Counted from the first letter of the stretch, positions 51,252-58,676 are shown. The stretch is 64,000 nt of DNA from an uncultured Eubacteriales bacterium (GCA_934525065.1 CAKSYX010000004.1:43330-107329), one strand, 5' to 3'. Made by a program: numbers and translations. Notes: generated by a model from the letters alone, not told the origin.

Positions 51252-51269
51252 TTTTTCAGCGCTGAAAAA
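51252..51269. promoter_or_regulatory. Perfect 18-bp palindrome in the leader of micro-peptide 1
   Basis: TTTTTCAGC/GCTGAAAAA lies between promoter and ribosome site (GGGAGGAG at 51276). It is a candidate operator, or a short leader hairpin affecting translation or RNA stability. Confidence 0.5.
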
Positions 51270-51291
51270 TTTTATGGGAGGAGAAATGGTC

Positions 51292-51378
51292 ATGGATAAG
51301 TTTTTTGCAAAGTTTGAAGAACTCTGGCAGCTTGTTTGGAAGTTCCTCTATGACACCATTCTTGGTGGCCTTAAGTAA
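51292..51378 (+). CDS. Trp/Phe-rich amphipathic micro-peptide, 28 residues (copy 1)
   Basis: The short frame encodes MDKFFAKFEELWQLVWKFLY followed by DTILGGLK. GGGAGGAG lies 8 bases before ATG 51292; an in-frame ATG at 51286 is too close to that site. The gene has its own consensus-like promoter, a 70-base leader and a terminator 24 bases after the stop. The peptide would form an amphipathic helix with an aromatic face (F4, F5, F8, W12, W16, F18) and mixed charge on the other. It has no signal peptide or Cys. It shares KFE-[ED]-[LF]WQL-[VL]-WK with copy 2. It may be a membrane-active or regulatory peptide; function unknown. Confidence 0.75.
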   Translation: MDKFFAKFEELWQLVWKFLYDTILGGLK

Positions 51379-51401
51379 TTTAATATAATTGCTTGTCAAA
51401 G

Positions 51402-51428
51402 CCGTCCGCAGCAGCGGGCGGTTTTTTT
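51402..51428 (+). terminator. Terminator of micro-peptide gene 1
   Basis: CCGTCCGC (51402-51409) pairs with GCGGGCGG (51414-51421) with one G-U pair, then seven T. Confidence 0.88.
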
Positions 51429-51479
51429 CTGCTTTTTGTTCTTTAAGTGCCCAAAATTCAAAAACAATTCTTAAAATTG

Positions 51480-51508
51480 TTGACAAATTGTTAATTATGA
51501 TGTAAAAT
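51480..51508 (+). promoter_or_regulatory. Promoter of micro-peptide gene 2
   Basis: Exact TTGACA (51480-51485), a 17-base spacer and TAAAAT (51503-51508); the surrounding bases also match the copy 1 promoter. Confidence 0.82.
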
Positions 51509-51573
51509 AATTCCCGTAAGTGGGTTAGCTCCTGCTTATAAATATACCGGTATTATTTAAAGGAGGAAAAGAC

Positions 51574-51702
51574 ATGACTTGGGAAAAGTTTGAGGATTTC
51601 TGGCAGCTTCTTTGGAAGTACATCTATCTGTTTTTCAAACACTTTGGATATGATACTCCGCTTCCGGATGATGAGAGCATCCCCTGCGATGATGACAAAT
51701 AA
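51574..51702 (+). CDS. Trp/Phe-rich amphipathic micro-peptide, 42 residues (copy 2)
   Basis: The frame encodes MTWEKFEDFWQLLWKYIYLF, continues FKHFGYD, and ends with an acidic tail (DDESIPCDDDK) that copy 1 lacks. AAGGAGG lies 7 bases before the ATG. The N-terminal 20 residues align with copy 1 (KFEDFWQLLWK against KFEELWQLVWK). It has its own promoter and terminator. The acidic tail may keep the helix soluble or provide a partner-binding end. Gene duplication with divergence is likely. No known family; context is between a sulfatase operon and a sugar transporter. Confidence 0.78.
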   Translation: MTWEKFEDFWQLLWKYIYLFFKHFGYDTPLPDDESIPCDDDK

Positions 51703-51730
51703 TCATATCGCTTGTTTTTTCTAATGTTAA

Positions 51731-51756
51731 AGCCGTCCTTTTGGGCGGCTTTTTCC
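51731..51756 (+). terminator. Terminator of micro-peptide gene 2
   Basis: AGCCGTCC (51731-51738) pairs with GGGCGGCT (51743-51750) with one G-U pair, then T-rich sequence. Its stem resembles the copy 1 terminator, which supports duplication of the whole unit. Confidence 0.85.
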
Positions 51757-51782
51757 TTTTCTTTTTGGCGCAGCGTATTGTG

Positions 51783-51811
51783 TTGACAATTTTCCGCCGC
51801 TCGTTTATAAT
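51783..51811 (+). promoter_or_regulatory. Consensus promoter of the GPH transporter gene
   Basis: Exact TTGACA (51783-51788), a 17-base spacer and exact TATAAT (51806-51811). Confidence 0.9.
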
Positions 51812-51847
51812 TGTATTCATAAAATATTCACGGACGGAGAGATCGCT

Positions 51848-53377
51848 ATGAGCAGGCTCACTGATTTTTTGAACACGAAAATCATCAGAAACGATGAAAC
51901 CGGCGAGGAGGGCTGTCTCACATGGCGCGAGACTGTCAGCTATGCGCTCGGTCGCGGCGCGCAGGGAATGTGCACCGGAATGACAAGCTCGAAGTACGTC
52001 AACTTCTTCATCACAAATATTCTTTTTAAGTCGCTCGGCGATAAGGCCGCGATGAGCGTTGCTTCAAGGATTCGTTTTTTCTGCGGAATTTTTGACGCAA
52101 TCAATGACCCCGTCATGGGCGTTGTTGTTGACAGAACAAGAACCAAGAACGGTCAGATGCGCCCGTATATCAAGTGGGCACCGCTTTTTGTTGCGGCCGT
52201 GATGGTGATGTTCTTTGTCGGCTCCGGAAATGCCCCTCTTTGGCTCAATATTCTTTACACAACAGTCCTTTTTGTCGGCCTTGATGTGACCTATACCGCC
52301 TTTGATATACCGATGGGTGCGCTTGCATTTTCAATCACTCCGGACGGCGTTGAAAGAACGAAGCTTTTCGGAATCAGCTCAATTGTCCGTTCCGTTGTCG
52401 GCGCGATTCCGATGGTTTTTGTTGCCGGAGCTTCGCTTCTGCCGTATTTCAAAAGCCACACGGCGCAGTCATATTTGGTTTCCGCCTGTGTTTCCGCCGT
52501 GGGAATAATTATTCTCACAAGGTTTACCTATAAAAATACAAAGGAAAGGGTCGTCCACCACGAGGACACCCCCTCCGTCAAAACCTGCTTCTCTCTGCTT
52601 TTCAAGAATCAGCCGCTCATGATGCTGTTTCTTGCGAATATCGCCTTTGTTTTCTGCAAAATACCGGAGCAGGTCTCGGCGTATTTTGTCTCCGATCTCA
52701 TGTTCAACAGGAAATATAATATTTTCATTGATATCATCAAGTTCCCCGGCTCACTGCTTGCAGGTCTTTTTGTTCCGGTAATTATCAGAAAATTCGGGAA
52801 AAAAATTGACACGCGTCGCTTTTATCAGCTTTGCTGTGTGTGTGCAATTTGCGTTCACCTGCTTTTTGCCGCAGTTACCTACAACGGACTTATGAACAAG
52901 GGCACCGAGACTTCTGTTTCACTGCTCATAGGAATTATGACGGTTCTTTTCACCGGCTTTTCCGTAATCCCGATGGAGTTCAAAAACCTTATTCAAAAGG
53001 AGATGGAGGCCGAAACCGTTGACTATGTTGAGTATAAAACCGGAACGCGCGTTGAGGGCGTAATGCTTTCAATAATGTCCTTCACGGGTAAGCTTGAAAA
53101 CACATTCTCTGCTTCGATCGGATTGAACATTCTTTCAAAAACGGGATATATCAAGCACGAGGAGGGCTCTGTTGCCCAAAACGATTCAACGAGATGGGCG
53201 CTTTTCATTATGACAACGCTTATCCCTGTTGTCGGCTATCTTCTCATGCTGGTTCCGATGCATTTTTATAAAATTACAGGTCAGAAGCACCGCGAGATGA
53301 TGGCGGAGCTGACCGAACGCCGCGCGGCAATTGCTCAGGCGGCAGAGGACGCAAGTGAAGAGGCTGCAGCTATCTGA
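51848..53377 (+). CDS. GPH-family (glycoside-pentoside-hexuronide) cation symporter
   Basis: 509 residues with about twelve membrane segments. The family's N-terminal signature appears as SYALGRGAQGMCTGMTSSKYVNFF and IFDAINDPVMGVVVDRTRTKNGQMRPYI, where the Asp residues couple cation and sugar. The middle loop is cytoplasmic (NTKERVVHHEDTPSV). Such carriers import oligosaccharides or glycosides with H+ or Na+. The nearby sulfatase suggests a sulfated-glycan route, but the two are separate transcripts. The ATG follows GGACGGAGAG. Ends in a long helix rich in Ala/Glu. Confidence 0.9.
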   Translation: MSRLTDFLNTKIIRNDETGEEGCLTWRETVSYALGRGAQGMCTGMTSSKYVNFFITNILFKSLGDKAAMSVASRIRFFCGIFDAINDPVMGVVVDRTRTKNGQMRPYIKWAPLFVAAVMVMFFVGSGNAPLWLNILYTTVLFVGLDVTYTAFDIPMGALAFSITPDGVERTKLFGISSIVRSVVGAIPMVFVAGASLLPYFKSHTAQSYLVSACVSAVGIIILTRFTYKNTKERVVHHEDTPSVKTCFSLLFKNQPLMMLFLANIAFVFCKIPEQVSAYFVSDLMFNRKYNIFIDIIKFPGSLLAGLFVPVIIRKFGKKIDTRRFYQLCCVCAICVHLLFAAVTYNGLMNKGTETSVSLLIGIMTVLFTGFSVIPMEFKNLIQKEMEAETVDYVEYKTGTRVEGVMLSIMSFTGKLENTFSASIGLNILSKTGYIKHEEGSVAQNDSTRWALFIMTTLIPVVGYLLMLVPMHFYKITGQKHREMMAELTERRAAIAQAAEDASEEAAAI

Positions 53378-53384
53378 AAACAAC

Positions 53385-53416
53385 AAAAGCCGGACAAGTG
53401 TCCGGCTTTTGCTTTG
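53385..53416 (+). terminator. Terminator of the GPH transporter gene
   Basis: AAAAGCCGGACA (53385-53396) pairs perfectly with TGTCCGGCTTTT (53399-53410). Confidence 0.88.
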
Positions 53417-53425
53417 TAGAGGGTT

Positions 53426-54540
53426 TGGTTTTTGTGGGCGGCTCGTGAACGTTCTTATTTGCACTGTATAAAAAACTTCGTACGGGCGGGGCTTGTAACC
53501 GCCCATGAACGTTCCTGCTTGCACCACGCAAACAATAAAGCTTTTTCTTTCGTTTCCAAATCCTACTTACCTTCGCTCCGCGGGAGTACTTTTGTCGATT
53601 GAAACAAAACGAAGCATTGAAAGCCCAAATCAGTAAAATCTTTTTTGCCGTATTTTCGCCCTGACTGCGTTAAAAATGCTCACAATGGAACAACCATTGC
53701 TGTGCTTTTCGCCTTGTCAGAACAAAAATACAACAAAAAATCTGTTTACTGCTCTGAACTTCCAACGCTTGCCAAAAGTTCGCTTCTTAGTACGGCGCGA
53801 GAGGTCGCCGAAATCGAAGTTTCTACGAAACTCGATTATCGTCTCCATCGCGCCTACAACAACAGTTCTGCTCTTTCCCCTCACCGAACACAAAATCCGC
53901 TTTCAAAAACGCACACTCTGTTGTGCCCTGCAATCAGCAAAACAAAAAAGAAAAGCTTCTGCCCACTTTCAGACGCGGATTTTTTCTGCAAGGAGAAAGG
54001 CTTTCTTAATTCTTGGGTTTAATTAAAACAGCCTGACACCTTGCACAACATAAAAACAAACCTCAGCTTCGTACGGGGGTCGCCTGAGGCCCCCGTATCT
54101 AGATGCTAGATGCTAGACACTAGATACTAGATATAATCACAACTTAAAGGACAACACAAGCCTAATTTATTGCACCAAAAATCCGCGTCTGAAAAGAAGG
54201 CGCAGGCTTTAATTCAGAACAACCTGAAGGAACAGCTTCACAGAGTGGGTGCTTTTGAAAGCGGATTTTCTGTTGAATGAGGGCGCGTTTGCAGAGGTGA
54301 TGTTGTAGGCGCGTTTGAGAGCGATAATCCGATTCCCTCAAGGAATCGCGATTTCGCTCTCTGGGGCGCCGTATGAAAAGCGCATTTTTGGTTACTTTTG
54401 TTGCAATCGACAAAAGTAACCCCCGCGCGGGGAGCGCAAGCAAAGCAGGAGTTGAATATGAAAAGAAAAACTTCATTGTTCGCACGGTGCGAACGGTAAG
54501 GCTCCATGGGCGGTTACAAGCCCCGCCCGTACGAAGTGTA
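53426..54540. repeat. Gene-free 1.1-kb region built as a diverged long inverted repeat
   Basis: The outer arms are near-exact: CTTCGTACGGGCGGGGCTTG.. (53475-53506) against its inverse at 54507-54538. Inside, CGCTCCGCGGGAGTACTTTTGTCGATT (53574-53600) matches the inverse of 54399-54436. Further in, a ~230-base block (53765-53985: CGCGCCTACAACA, AAAATCCGCTTTCAAAA, TTTCAGACGCGGATTTTT) matches the inverse of 54175-54395. Arm 1 carries an extra ~150 bases (53610-53760) that look like the GCCTTGTC..AACAAAAAT part of the 36826-37101 element. Frames here are broken, and none has a ribosome site or known family. No gene is supported. Confidence 0.7.
54099..54134 (+). repeat. CTAGATG-type microsatellite at the centre of the long inverted repeat
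   Basis: TCTAGATGCTAGATGCTAGA continues CACTAGATACTAGATAT: five units of CTAGATR or close variants. It lies near the axis of the inverted repeat, next to GTACGGGGGTCGCC/TGAGGCCCCCGTA, a further copy of the GTACGGG motif. Confidence 0.7.
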
Positions 54541-54646
54541 TGTTTGTTTTTATGCGGTGCAAACAAAAAACATCGGCGGAACAAAACCGTTCTGCCAATG
54601 CCATGTTTATATTGTTCACTTTATCTGTTTGCCGCAAAGCTTCCTT

Positions 54647-55204
54647 TTACTTAAACTTAAACAGCTTCCTGAATTTTTTTTGCCAGCGGTTGAGATACGC
54701 TGTTGCAAAAATCGTGTAAAAATAATCGAGCATAAAGAAAACAAGGTTGAAAGCAACGAAAAGCACCGGCATAATGTGTTGTGCCAGCCATGTACCGTCC
54801 TTGACGTCAAGAAATTCGGTCAGCGGAATGTTCATCACCTTGAAAACAACATACTCGGTGGCAAAAACAGCCGCATTATAAATTATCAGCTTGACCGCAT
54901 ATTCAAGAACGCGGTTTTTGATTTTGCCTTCGATAATCCCTTTGAGAATCGGGTAGTAGCCGAAAAAGGCAATATAAAGCAGGATGCCCTCCTTGTTTGG
55001 AACAACAAGGAAGCCGATTATCGACGTTGCCGCCCAGACGCCGAACGCCCAGCCTCTTGAAAGCTCAATGACGCAGACCATTATAATCACGCCTGCCATT
55101 GCGGCAACTGAAATTGAAAGAGTGTCAAACACTGTCAGGAGAAGAACAACAACGGAAAGCGCTGCGGCCATTCCTCCGAATGCGGTTTTTGCGGCTTTGC
55201 TCAT
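54647..55204 (-). CDS. Multi-pass membrane protein, 185 residues
   Basis: Start ATG 55204 is set by GGAGGG 6 bases upstream and lies 17 bases after the J-protein stop. About five hydrophobic segments span residues 8-165, with motifs ELSRGWAFGVWAATSIIGFLVVPNKEGILLYIAFFGYYPILKG and a basic C-terminus (NRWQKKFRKLFKFK). The arrangement is like S-components of ECF vitamin transporters or DUF2232-type proteins, but no specific signature fits. It is the third gene of the operon with DUF5685-like and J-domain proteins, so a membrane-biogenesis role is possible. Confidence 0.72.
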   Translation of the reverse strand: MSKAAKTAFGGMAAALSVVVLLLTVFDTLSISVAAMAGVIIMVCVIELSRGWAFGVWAATSIIGFLVVPNKEGILLYIAFFGYYPILKGIIEGKIKNRVLEYAVKLIIYNAAVFATEYVVFKVMNIPLTEFLDVKDGTWLAQHIMPVLFVAFNLVFFMLDYFYTIFATAYLNRWQKKFRKLFKFK

Positions 55205-55220
55205 TTTTCCGTCCCTCCTG

Positions 55221-55883
55221 TCAGCAGCAGGGAATGAGGTCGCCGCCCATGCTCTCGCAGCAACAGTCGGCGCACATGAGACCGGAGCAGACGCCGCAAA
55301 TGTCGCAGTCGGAGTCTGCGTGCTTGCTTTCGCTCGTTCTGAAGCCGCCGCTTCTTTGGCTGCGCATATTTTCATAATTTCTGCGATATTCAACATTCGA
55401 CGGATCCATGTTGTGCGCGGTGGTGAAATATGTGTAAGCCTGATCAATCCAGCCTCGGTTATAGTTTATCTGACCTTTGAGGTAATACCACTGAGCGTCG
55501 CGCGAATTCGGCGTCATGTTTTCAAGAAGCTGCTCCGCCTCGTCAAGTCTGTTTTCCGCAATCAGTGTGCGTACCTTCACATAAACCGCCGTCTGCTGTG
55601 CACCGGCTCTTTCTGCGTCCGGATTCGGGCGGCCGTAACCGGTCTGATAGGTATAGGTGTAGTCCGGAGACGAGGAAAACTGCTGATTTGCAGAGTCAAA
55701 CGATGACATAATTGCGTCATATGCTTCGTTAAGCTCCTGCATTTTTTCGTTCGCCGCTTCCGCAAGCGGGCTGTCCGAATAATTATCCGGGTGATATTTT
55801 TTTGCAAGCTGTCGGTATGCGCTTTTTACCTCGGCCTGCGTTGCATTCCTCGGAACACCGAGAACTTCATAGGGATCTCTCAT
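55221..55883 (-). CDS. J-domain (DnaJ-like) protein with Cys-rich C-terminus
   Basis: 220 residues. The J domain covers 1-65 (DPYEVLGVPRNATQAEVKSAYRQLAKKYHPDNYS, with the HPD motif that triggers Hsp70 ATPase). A TPR-like helical stretch follows (~105-165, LIAENRLDEAEQLLENM, AQWYYLKGQINYNRGWIDQAYTYFTTAHNMDP). The tail is very Cys-rich (CDICGVCSGLMCADCCCES..CC, ten Cys in ~30 residues), apt for metal binding. It overlaps the upstream gene by 17 bases. There is no G/F region or zinc-finger domain of true DnaJ, so it is a specialised co-chaperone. Confidence 0.88.
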   Translation of the reverse strand: MRDPYEVLGVPRNATQAEVKSAYRQLAKKYHPDNYSDSPLAEAANEKMQELNEAYDAIMSSFDSANQQFSSSPDYTYTYQTGYGRPNPDAERAGAQQTAVYVKVRTLIAENRLDEAEQLLENMTPNSRDAQWYYLKGQINYNRGWIDQAYTYFTTAHNMDPSNVEYRRNYENMRSQRSGGFRTSESKHADSDCDICGVCSGLMCADCCCESMGGDLIPCC

Positions 55884-56739
55884 TCTTTTTGTTTCCTTTC
55901 AAAACTCTTTCTGCCGAGCGGTACATTCCGCCGGTGAGGATGTTTTCGATTATTTCGCTTGAAATTTCGAATTTGCAGCTTTTGAAGGCGGAAAGTGCCT
56001 CGCCGCTGCTGGAGTTCAGGGTGCTTTCAATTTCGTGGCGGACGGGTGCCGGAAGGTCTTTTGAAAAAAGTGAATACTTGTTGACAAACACGTTGAACGA
56101 ACCTGATTTGAGGTCGCTTTCGATGTCATCGAGCGCGTCCAAAAGGTATACCCAACGGCCGACAAAGTAGCCGAAGCGATAGAGCGCGGCCGCGTTTTTT
56201 GCTGCGTCGAGAGAAAAGATCTTTCCCAATGTGTCTGCGGAAGGGTGGGCGGCCCTGTCCGGGAGGCAGGTGTTTTCCTCTTCCTCTCTGCGCTGCTTTT
56301 TTATGCCGTTGCAGATGATTTCTTCAAGCCGCGGAAAAAGCCGTGCCGCTTTTTTCCGCCAAATCGCCGCAATCGGCAAAAGCAAAAGAAAAAGGAGCTT
56401 TTTAAAAATGCGGCTGTCTGCAATATTGTCTTTGACCTTGTAATAAAACATGAGTACCGCTGCGGCACAGACAAAATCAAAGACTTCTTCGCCGTTTTGG
56501 CAGTAGCTGCATTTTTTTGCCGGATTGAACGGGCACCTTCCCTTTTTAAACGAGGGAGCAATGCCTTTTTCGCAAAGCTTTATCAAAAGCAGGAATGTCA
56601 TGTCATAGCTGAGGATAAGGCGAGAGAAAACGCCGTAGCGCTTTCCGAGGGCTTTGCAAAGCGAGCAGTAAAGCCCTTTGTAAAGCTCATATTCTTTGAC
56701 GCGAAGTTCGCCTTTGTCTGTTTTAACGTAGCCAAACAT
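55867..56739 (-). CDS. DUF5685-like protein
   Basis: 290 residues from ATG 56739 (AAGGAC ahead). The N-terminus MFGYVKTDKGELRVKEYELY and Cys motifs (YCSLCKALGKRYG; CPFNPAKKCSYCQNG) match what I recall of DUF5685. Later helices include FGYFVGRWVYLLDALDDIESDLKSGSFNVFV, reminiscent of the Asp-rich motif of isoprenoid-synthase-type all-helical proteins. It overlaps the J-protein gene, so the two are coupled. The Cys sets in both suggest a shared metal or redox task. Function not known. Confidence 0.78.
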   Translation of the reverse strand: MFGYVKTDKGELRVKEYELYKGLYCSLCKALGKRYGVFSRLILSYDMTFLLLIKLCEKGIAPSFKKGRCPFNPAKKCSYCQNGEEVFDFVCAAAVLMFYYKVKDNIADSRIFKKLLFLLLLPIAAIWRKKAARLFPRLEEIICNGIKKQRREEEENTCLPDRAAHPSADTLGKIFSLDAAKNAAALYRFGYFVGRWVYLLDALDDIESDLKSGSFNVFVNKYSLFSKDLPAPVRHEIESTLNSSSGEALSAFKSCKFEISSEIIENILTGGMYRSAERVLKGNKKNERSL

Positions 56740-56772
56740 CAAGAACTGTCCTTTAGCAATATAATTATAATT

Positions 56773-56801
56773 ATTATACATTATTTTCTCCGTTAAGTAA
56801 A
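56773..56801 (-). promoter_or_regulatory. Promoter of the DUF5685/J-protein operon
   Basis: On the minus strand TTTACT (56801-56796), a 17-base spacer and exact TATAAT (56778-56773). Confidence 0.65.
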
Positions 56802-56889
56802 CGGTTAGCAAAAAATATTTAGGGCAGCTTATAAAAGCCGAAAATAAAAGCTTTGTTGTCGTATTCTCTTACTTTTACTTAAAAAGTGC

Positions 56890-56937
56890 TTGAAAAAAAC
56901 GGTAAAAGACCGTATAATGGGTAAGCTTAGGCTTACC
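56890..56937 (+). promoter_or_regulatory. Promoter with start-point palindrome, phosphoesterase gene
   Basis: TTGAAA (56890-56895), a 17-base spacer and exact TATAAT (56913-56918). GGTAAGC-TTAG-GCTTACC (56920-56937) follows immediately, so the start point lies within it. It may be an operator or a 5'-end hairpin. Confidence 0.72.
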
Positions 56938-56965
56938 AAAATATTTTTAAAAAGGAGAAAACACA

Positions 56966-58183
56966 ATGCCAGACTTTTTGCTGAAGATAATAAGCTTCGT
57001 GCTTGGTATCGTCACATCCGTTTCAATGAGCATGACCTCATTGACCACACTCGTCAACAGGAGCAACCGCGACGTCATCGCTTCGTTTGATCGGGTTGCC
57101 TATGCCGAAGGCGAACAGCTTGTTCCCGAAAAGGACACCGACGGCTACTGGACGTTCAACACGGACAGAGACCTGAAGATCCTTCAGCTCACCGATGTTC
57201 ATATCGGCGGCGGCCTCATGTCGATTCAAAAGGATAAGAAGGCTCTCAACGCCGTTGCGGCAATGGTTACTGCCGAAAAGCCCGACCTTGTCATTCTCAC
57301 CGGTGACAACGTTTATCCCGTACCCTTCCAGTCGGGCACCTTCAACAACGGAGTTGCAACCGATGTTGTAATTGCTCTTCTTGAAAAGCTCGGTGTTTAT
57401 TACACCGTTTGCTTCGGCAACCACGATTCCGAAGCTTACAGCGACTATACCCGTGAGCAGATTGCGGACAAATACGAAAATCCCGAGCTTAAGTACAGCA
57501 TCTTCCGGAAGGGTCCGGAAGATATCGACGGATTCGGCAACCAGGTCATCAAGGTCAAGAACTCAAATGGTATCGTAACAAACGCATACTTTGTTCTTGA
57601 TTCACACGACTATGTTGAAGCCGATATGCTCGGCGTTCTCGGCAAGTATGACAACATTCACCAAAACCAGGTCGACTGGTACAGGGAAAACGTTCTTGCA
57701 ATCGACGCAGCCAACAAGGCCATTGATCCGGACTATCCGATGTTCCCGTCTCTCCTTTTCTTCCATATTCCTCTCAGAGAGTATGACGATGCATGGAAGG
57801 AATACAGAGCAAACGGCTCACAGGATACCGAAAACGTCAAGTATATTGATGGCGGCTACTATGAAGATAACGAGAAGGTCTGCTGCGGAGTCGGCGACGA
57901 CAGCCTTTTTGAAACCGCTCTTGAGCTCGGCTCAACGAAGGGAATGTTCTGCGGTCATGACCACGTTAACAACGCTACTCTTGAATACAAGGGAATCAGG
58001 CTTACATACGGCATGAGCGTTGACTATCTTGCATACATCGGTATCGGCAAGAAGGGTGCACAGCGCGGCTGCACGGTAATCTCCCTTTCAAAGGACGGAG
58101 AGCTTTCCGTTTCGCTTGAAAACTATTATCAGGACAAATATGTCAGTAAGTATGAAAAGGAAAATGTTCCAACCACTCGCTGA
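56966..58183 (+). CDS. Membrane-anchored calcineurin-type metallophosphoesterase
   Basis: 405 residues with an N-terminal hydrophobic segment (~4-26) that serves as uncleaved anchor or signal. The two-metal phosphoesterase motifs are in order: LQLTDVHIG (~73-81), LTGDNVYP (~107-114), CFGNHDSE (~148-155), FFHIPLREY (~265) and CGHDHVNN (~330-337). It hydrolyses phosphoester bonds outside the membrane; nucleotides or phospholipid head groups are possible. AAAAGGAG precedes the ATG. Monocistronic. Confidence 0.9.
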   Translation: MPDFLLKIISFVLGIVTSVSMSMTSLTTLVNRSNRDVIASFDRVAYAEGEQLVPEKDTDGYWTFNTDRDLKILQLTDVHIGGGLMSIQKDKKALNAVAAMVTAEKPDLVILTGDNVYPVPFQSGTFNNGVATDVVIALLEKLGVYYTVCFGNHDSEAYSDYTREQIADKYENPELKYSIFRKGPEDIDGFGNQVIKVKNSNGIVTNAYFVLDSHDYVEADMLGVLGKYDNIHQNQVDWYRENVLAIDAANKAIDPDYPMFPSLLFFHIPLREYDDAWKEYRANGSQDTENVKYIDGGYYEDNEKVCCGVGDDSLFETALELGSTKGMFCGHDHVNNATLEYKGIRLTYGMSVDYLAYIGIGKKGAQRGCTVISLSKDGELSVSLENYYQDKYVSKYEKENVPTTR

Positions 58184-58205
58184 AAACTGTGACTTATGAT
58201 TTGAT

Positions 58206-58234
58206 GGCTGCTCCGGAGCGGGGCAGCCGTTTTG
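58206..58234 (+). terminator. Terminator of the phosphoesterase gene
   Basis: GGCTGCTCC (58206-58214) pairs with GGGGCAGCC (58220-58228) with one G-U pair, then GTTTTG. Confidence 0.75.
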
Positions 58235-58285
58235 CGTTGTGAATACTTTTTTGCCGATGAAAGAGCATTTTTTACCACAAGGTCT

Positions 58286-58314
58286 TGACAACACGGCAGA
58301 ATTATGATAATATT
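58286..58314 (+). promoter_or_regulatory. Promoter of the tRNA-Ser pair
   Basis: Exact TTGACA (58286-58291), a 17-base spacer and TAATAT (58309-58314), 14 bases before the first tRNA. Confidence 0.8.
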
Positions 58315-58327
58315 TCATGGCACAAAC

Positions 58328-58417
58328 GGAGAGATACCGAAGCGGTCATAACGGAACGGTCTTGAAAACCGTCGTACGTCCTGCGTACCGTGGGTTCGAA
58401 TCCCACTCTCTCCGCCA
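58328..58417 (+). tRNA. tRNA-Ser (TGA)
   Basis: 90 bases with the long variable arm of class II tRNAs (GTACGTCCTGCGTAC). The acceptor GGAGAGA/TCTCTCC, anticodon loop CTTGAAA and encoded CCA are clear. Confidence 0.95.
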
Positions 58418-58452
58418 TTTATTTTTTAATATCTGTCTTTATCGACACCCAC

Positions 58453-58543
58453 GGAGAAGTACTCAAGTTGGTGACGAGGCGCCCCTGCTAAGGGCGTAGG
58501 TCGGGAAACCGGCGCAGGAGTTCGAGTCTCCTCTTCTCCGCCA
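58453..58543 (+). tRNA. tRNA-Ser (GCT)
   Basis: 91 bases with a long variable arm, acceptor GGAGAAG/CTTCTCC, anticodon loop CTGCTAA and encoded CCA. Its 3' end faces the probable acquired island, which is a common integration position. Confidence 0.95.
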
Positions 58544-58547
58544 TAAG

Positions 58548-58585
58548 TCCACCGTAATTCTGATTGAATTGCGGTGGATTTTTTC
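58548..58585 (+). terminator. Terminator of the tRNA-Ser pair
   Basis: TCCACCGTAATTC pairs with GAATTGCGGTGGA (one G-U), followed by six T. Confidence 0.88.
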
Positions 58586-58639
58586 TATGCCCGAAAATCG
58601 CTTGAAATCAGGCTTTTCGGCTTTTTCGGCACATAAGCG

Positions 58640-58676
58640 AACCCCGCTGCAGGCAATTCTGCGCCGGGGTTTTGCG
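58640..58676 (+). terminator. Extra hairpin between the tRNAs and the island
   Basis: AACCCCG (58640-58646) pairs with CGGGGTT (58665-58671) with an inner GCAG/CTGC stem, then GCGCGTTTT. No gene on the plus strand needs it, so it may have come with the island or be a leftover. The rest of 58586-58756 shows no gene. Confidence 0.6.

Noticed and set aside
53645..54022. Overlapping open frames in the gene-free region
   Set aside because: They fall in both arms of the inverted repeat, have no ribosome sites and encode repeat-derived low-complexity sequence such as GGYKPRPYEV.
54506..55060. 184-codon frame starting in the repeat tip
   Set aside because: It runs antisense to the clear membrane-protein gene at 54647-55204, and its first residues are the repeat itself.
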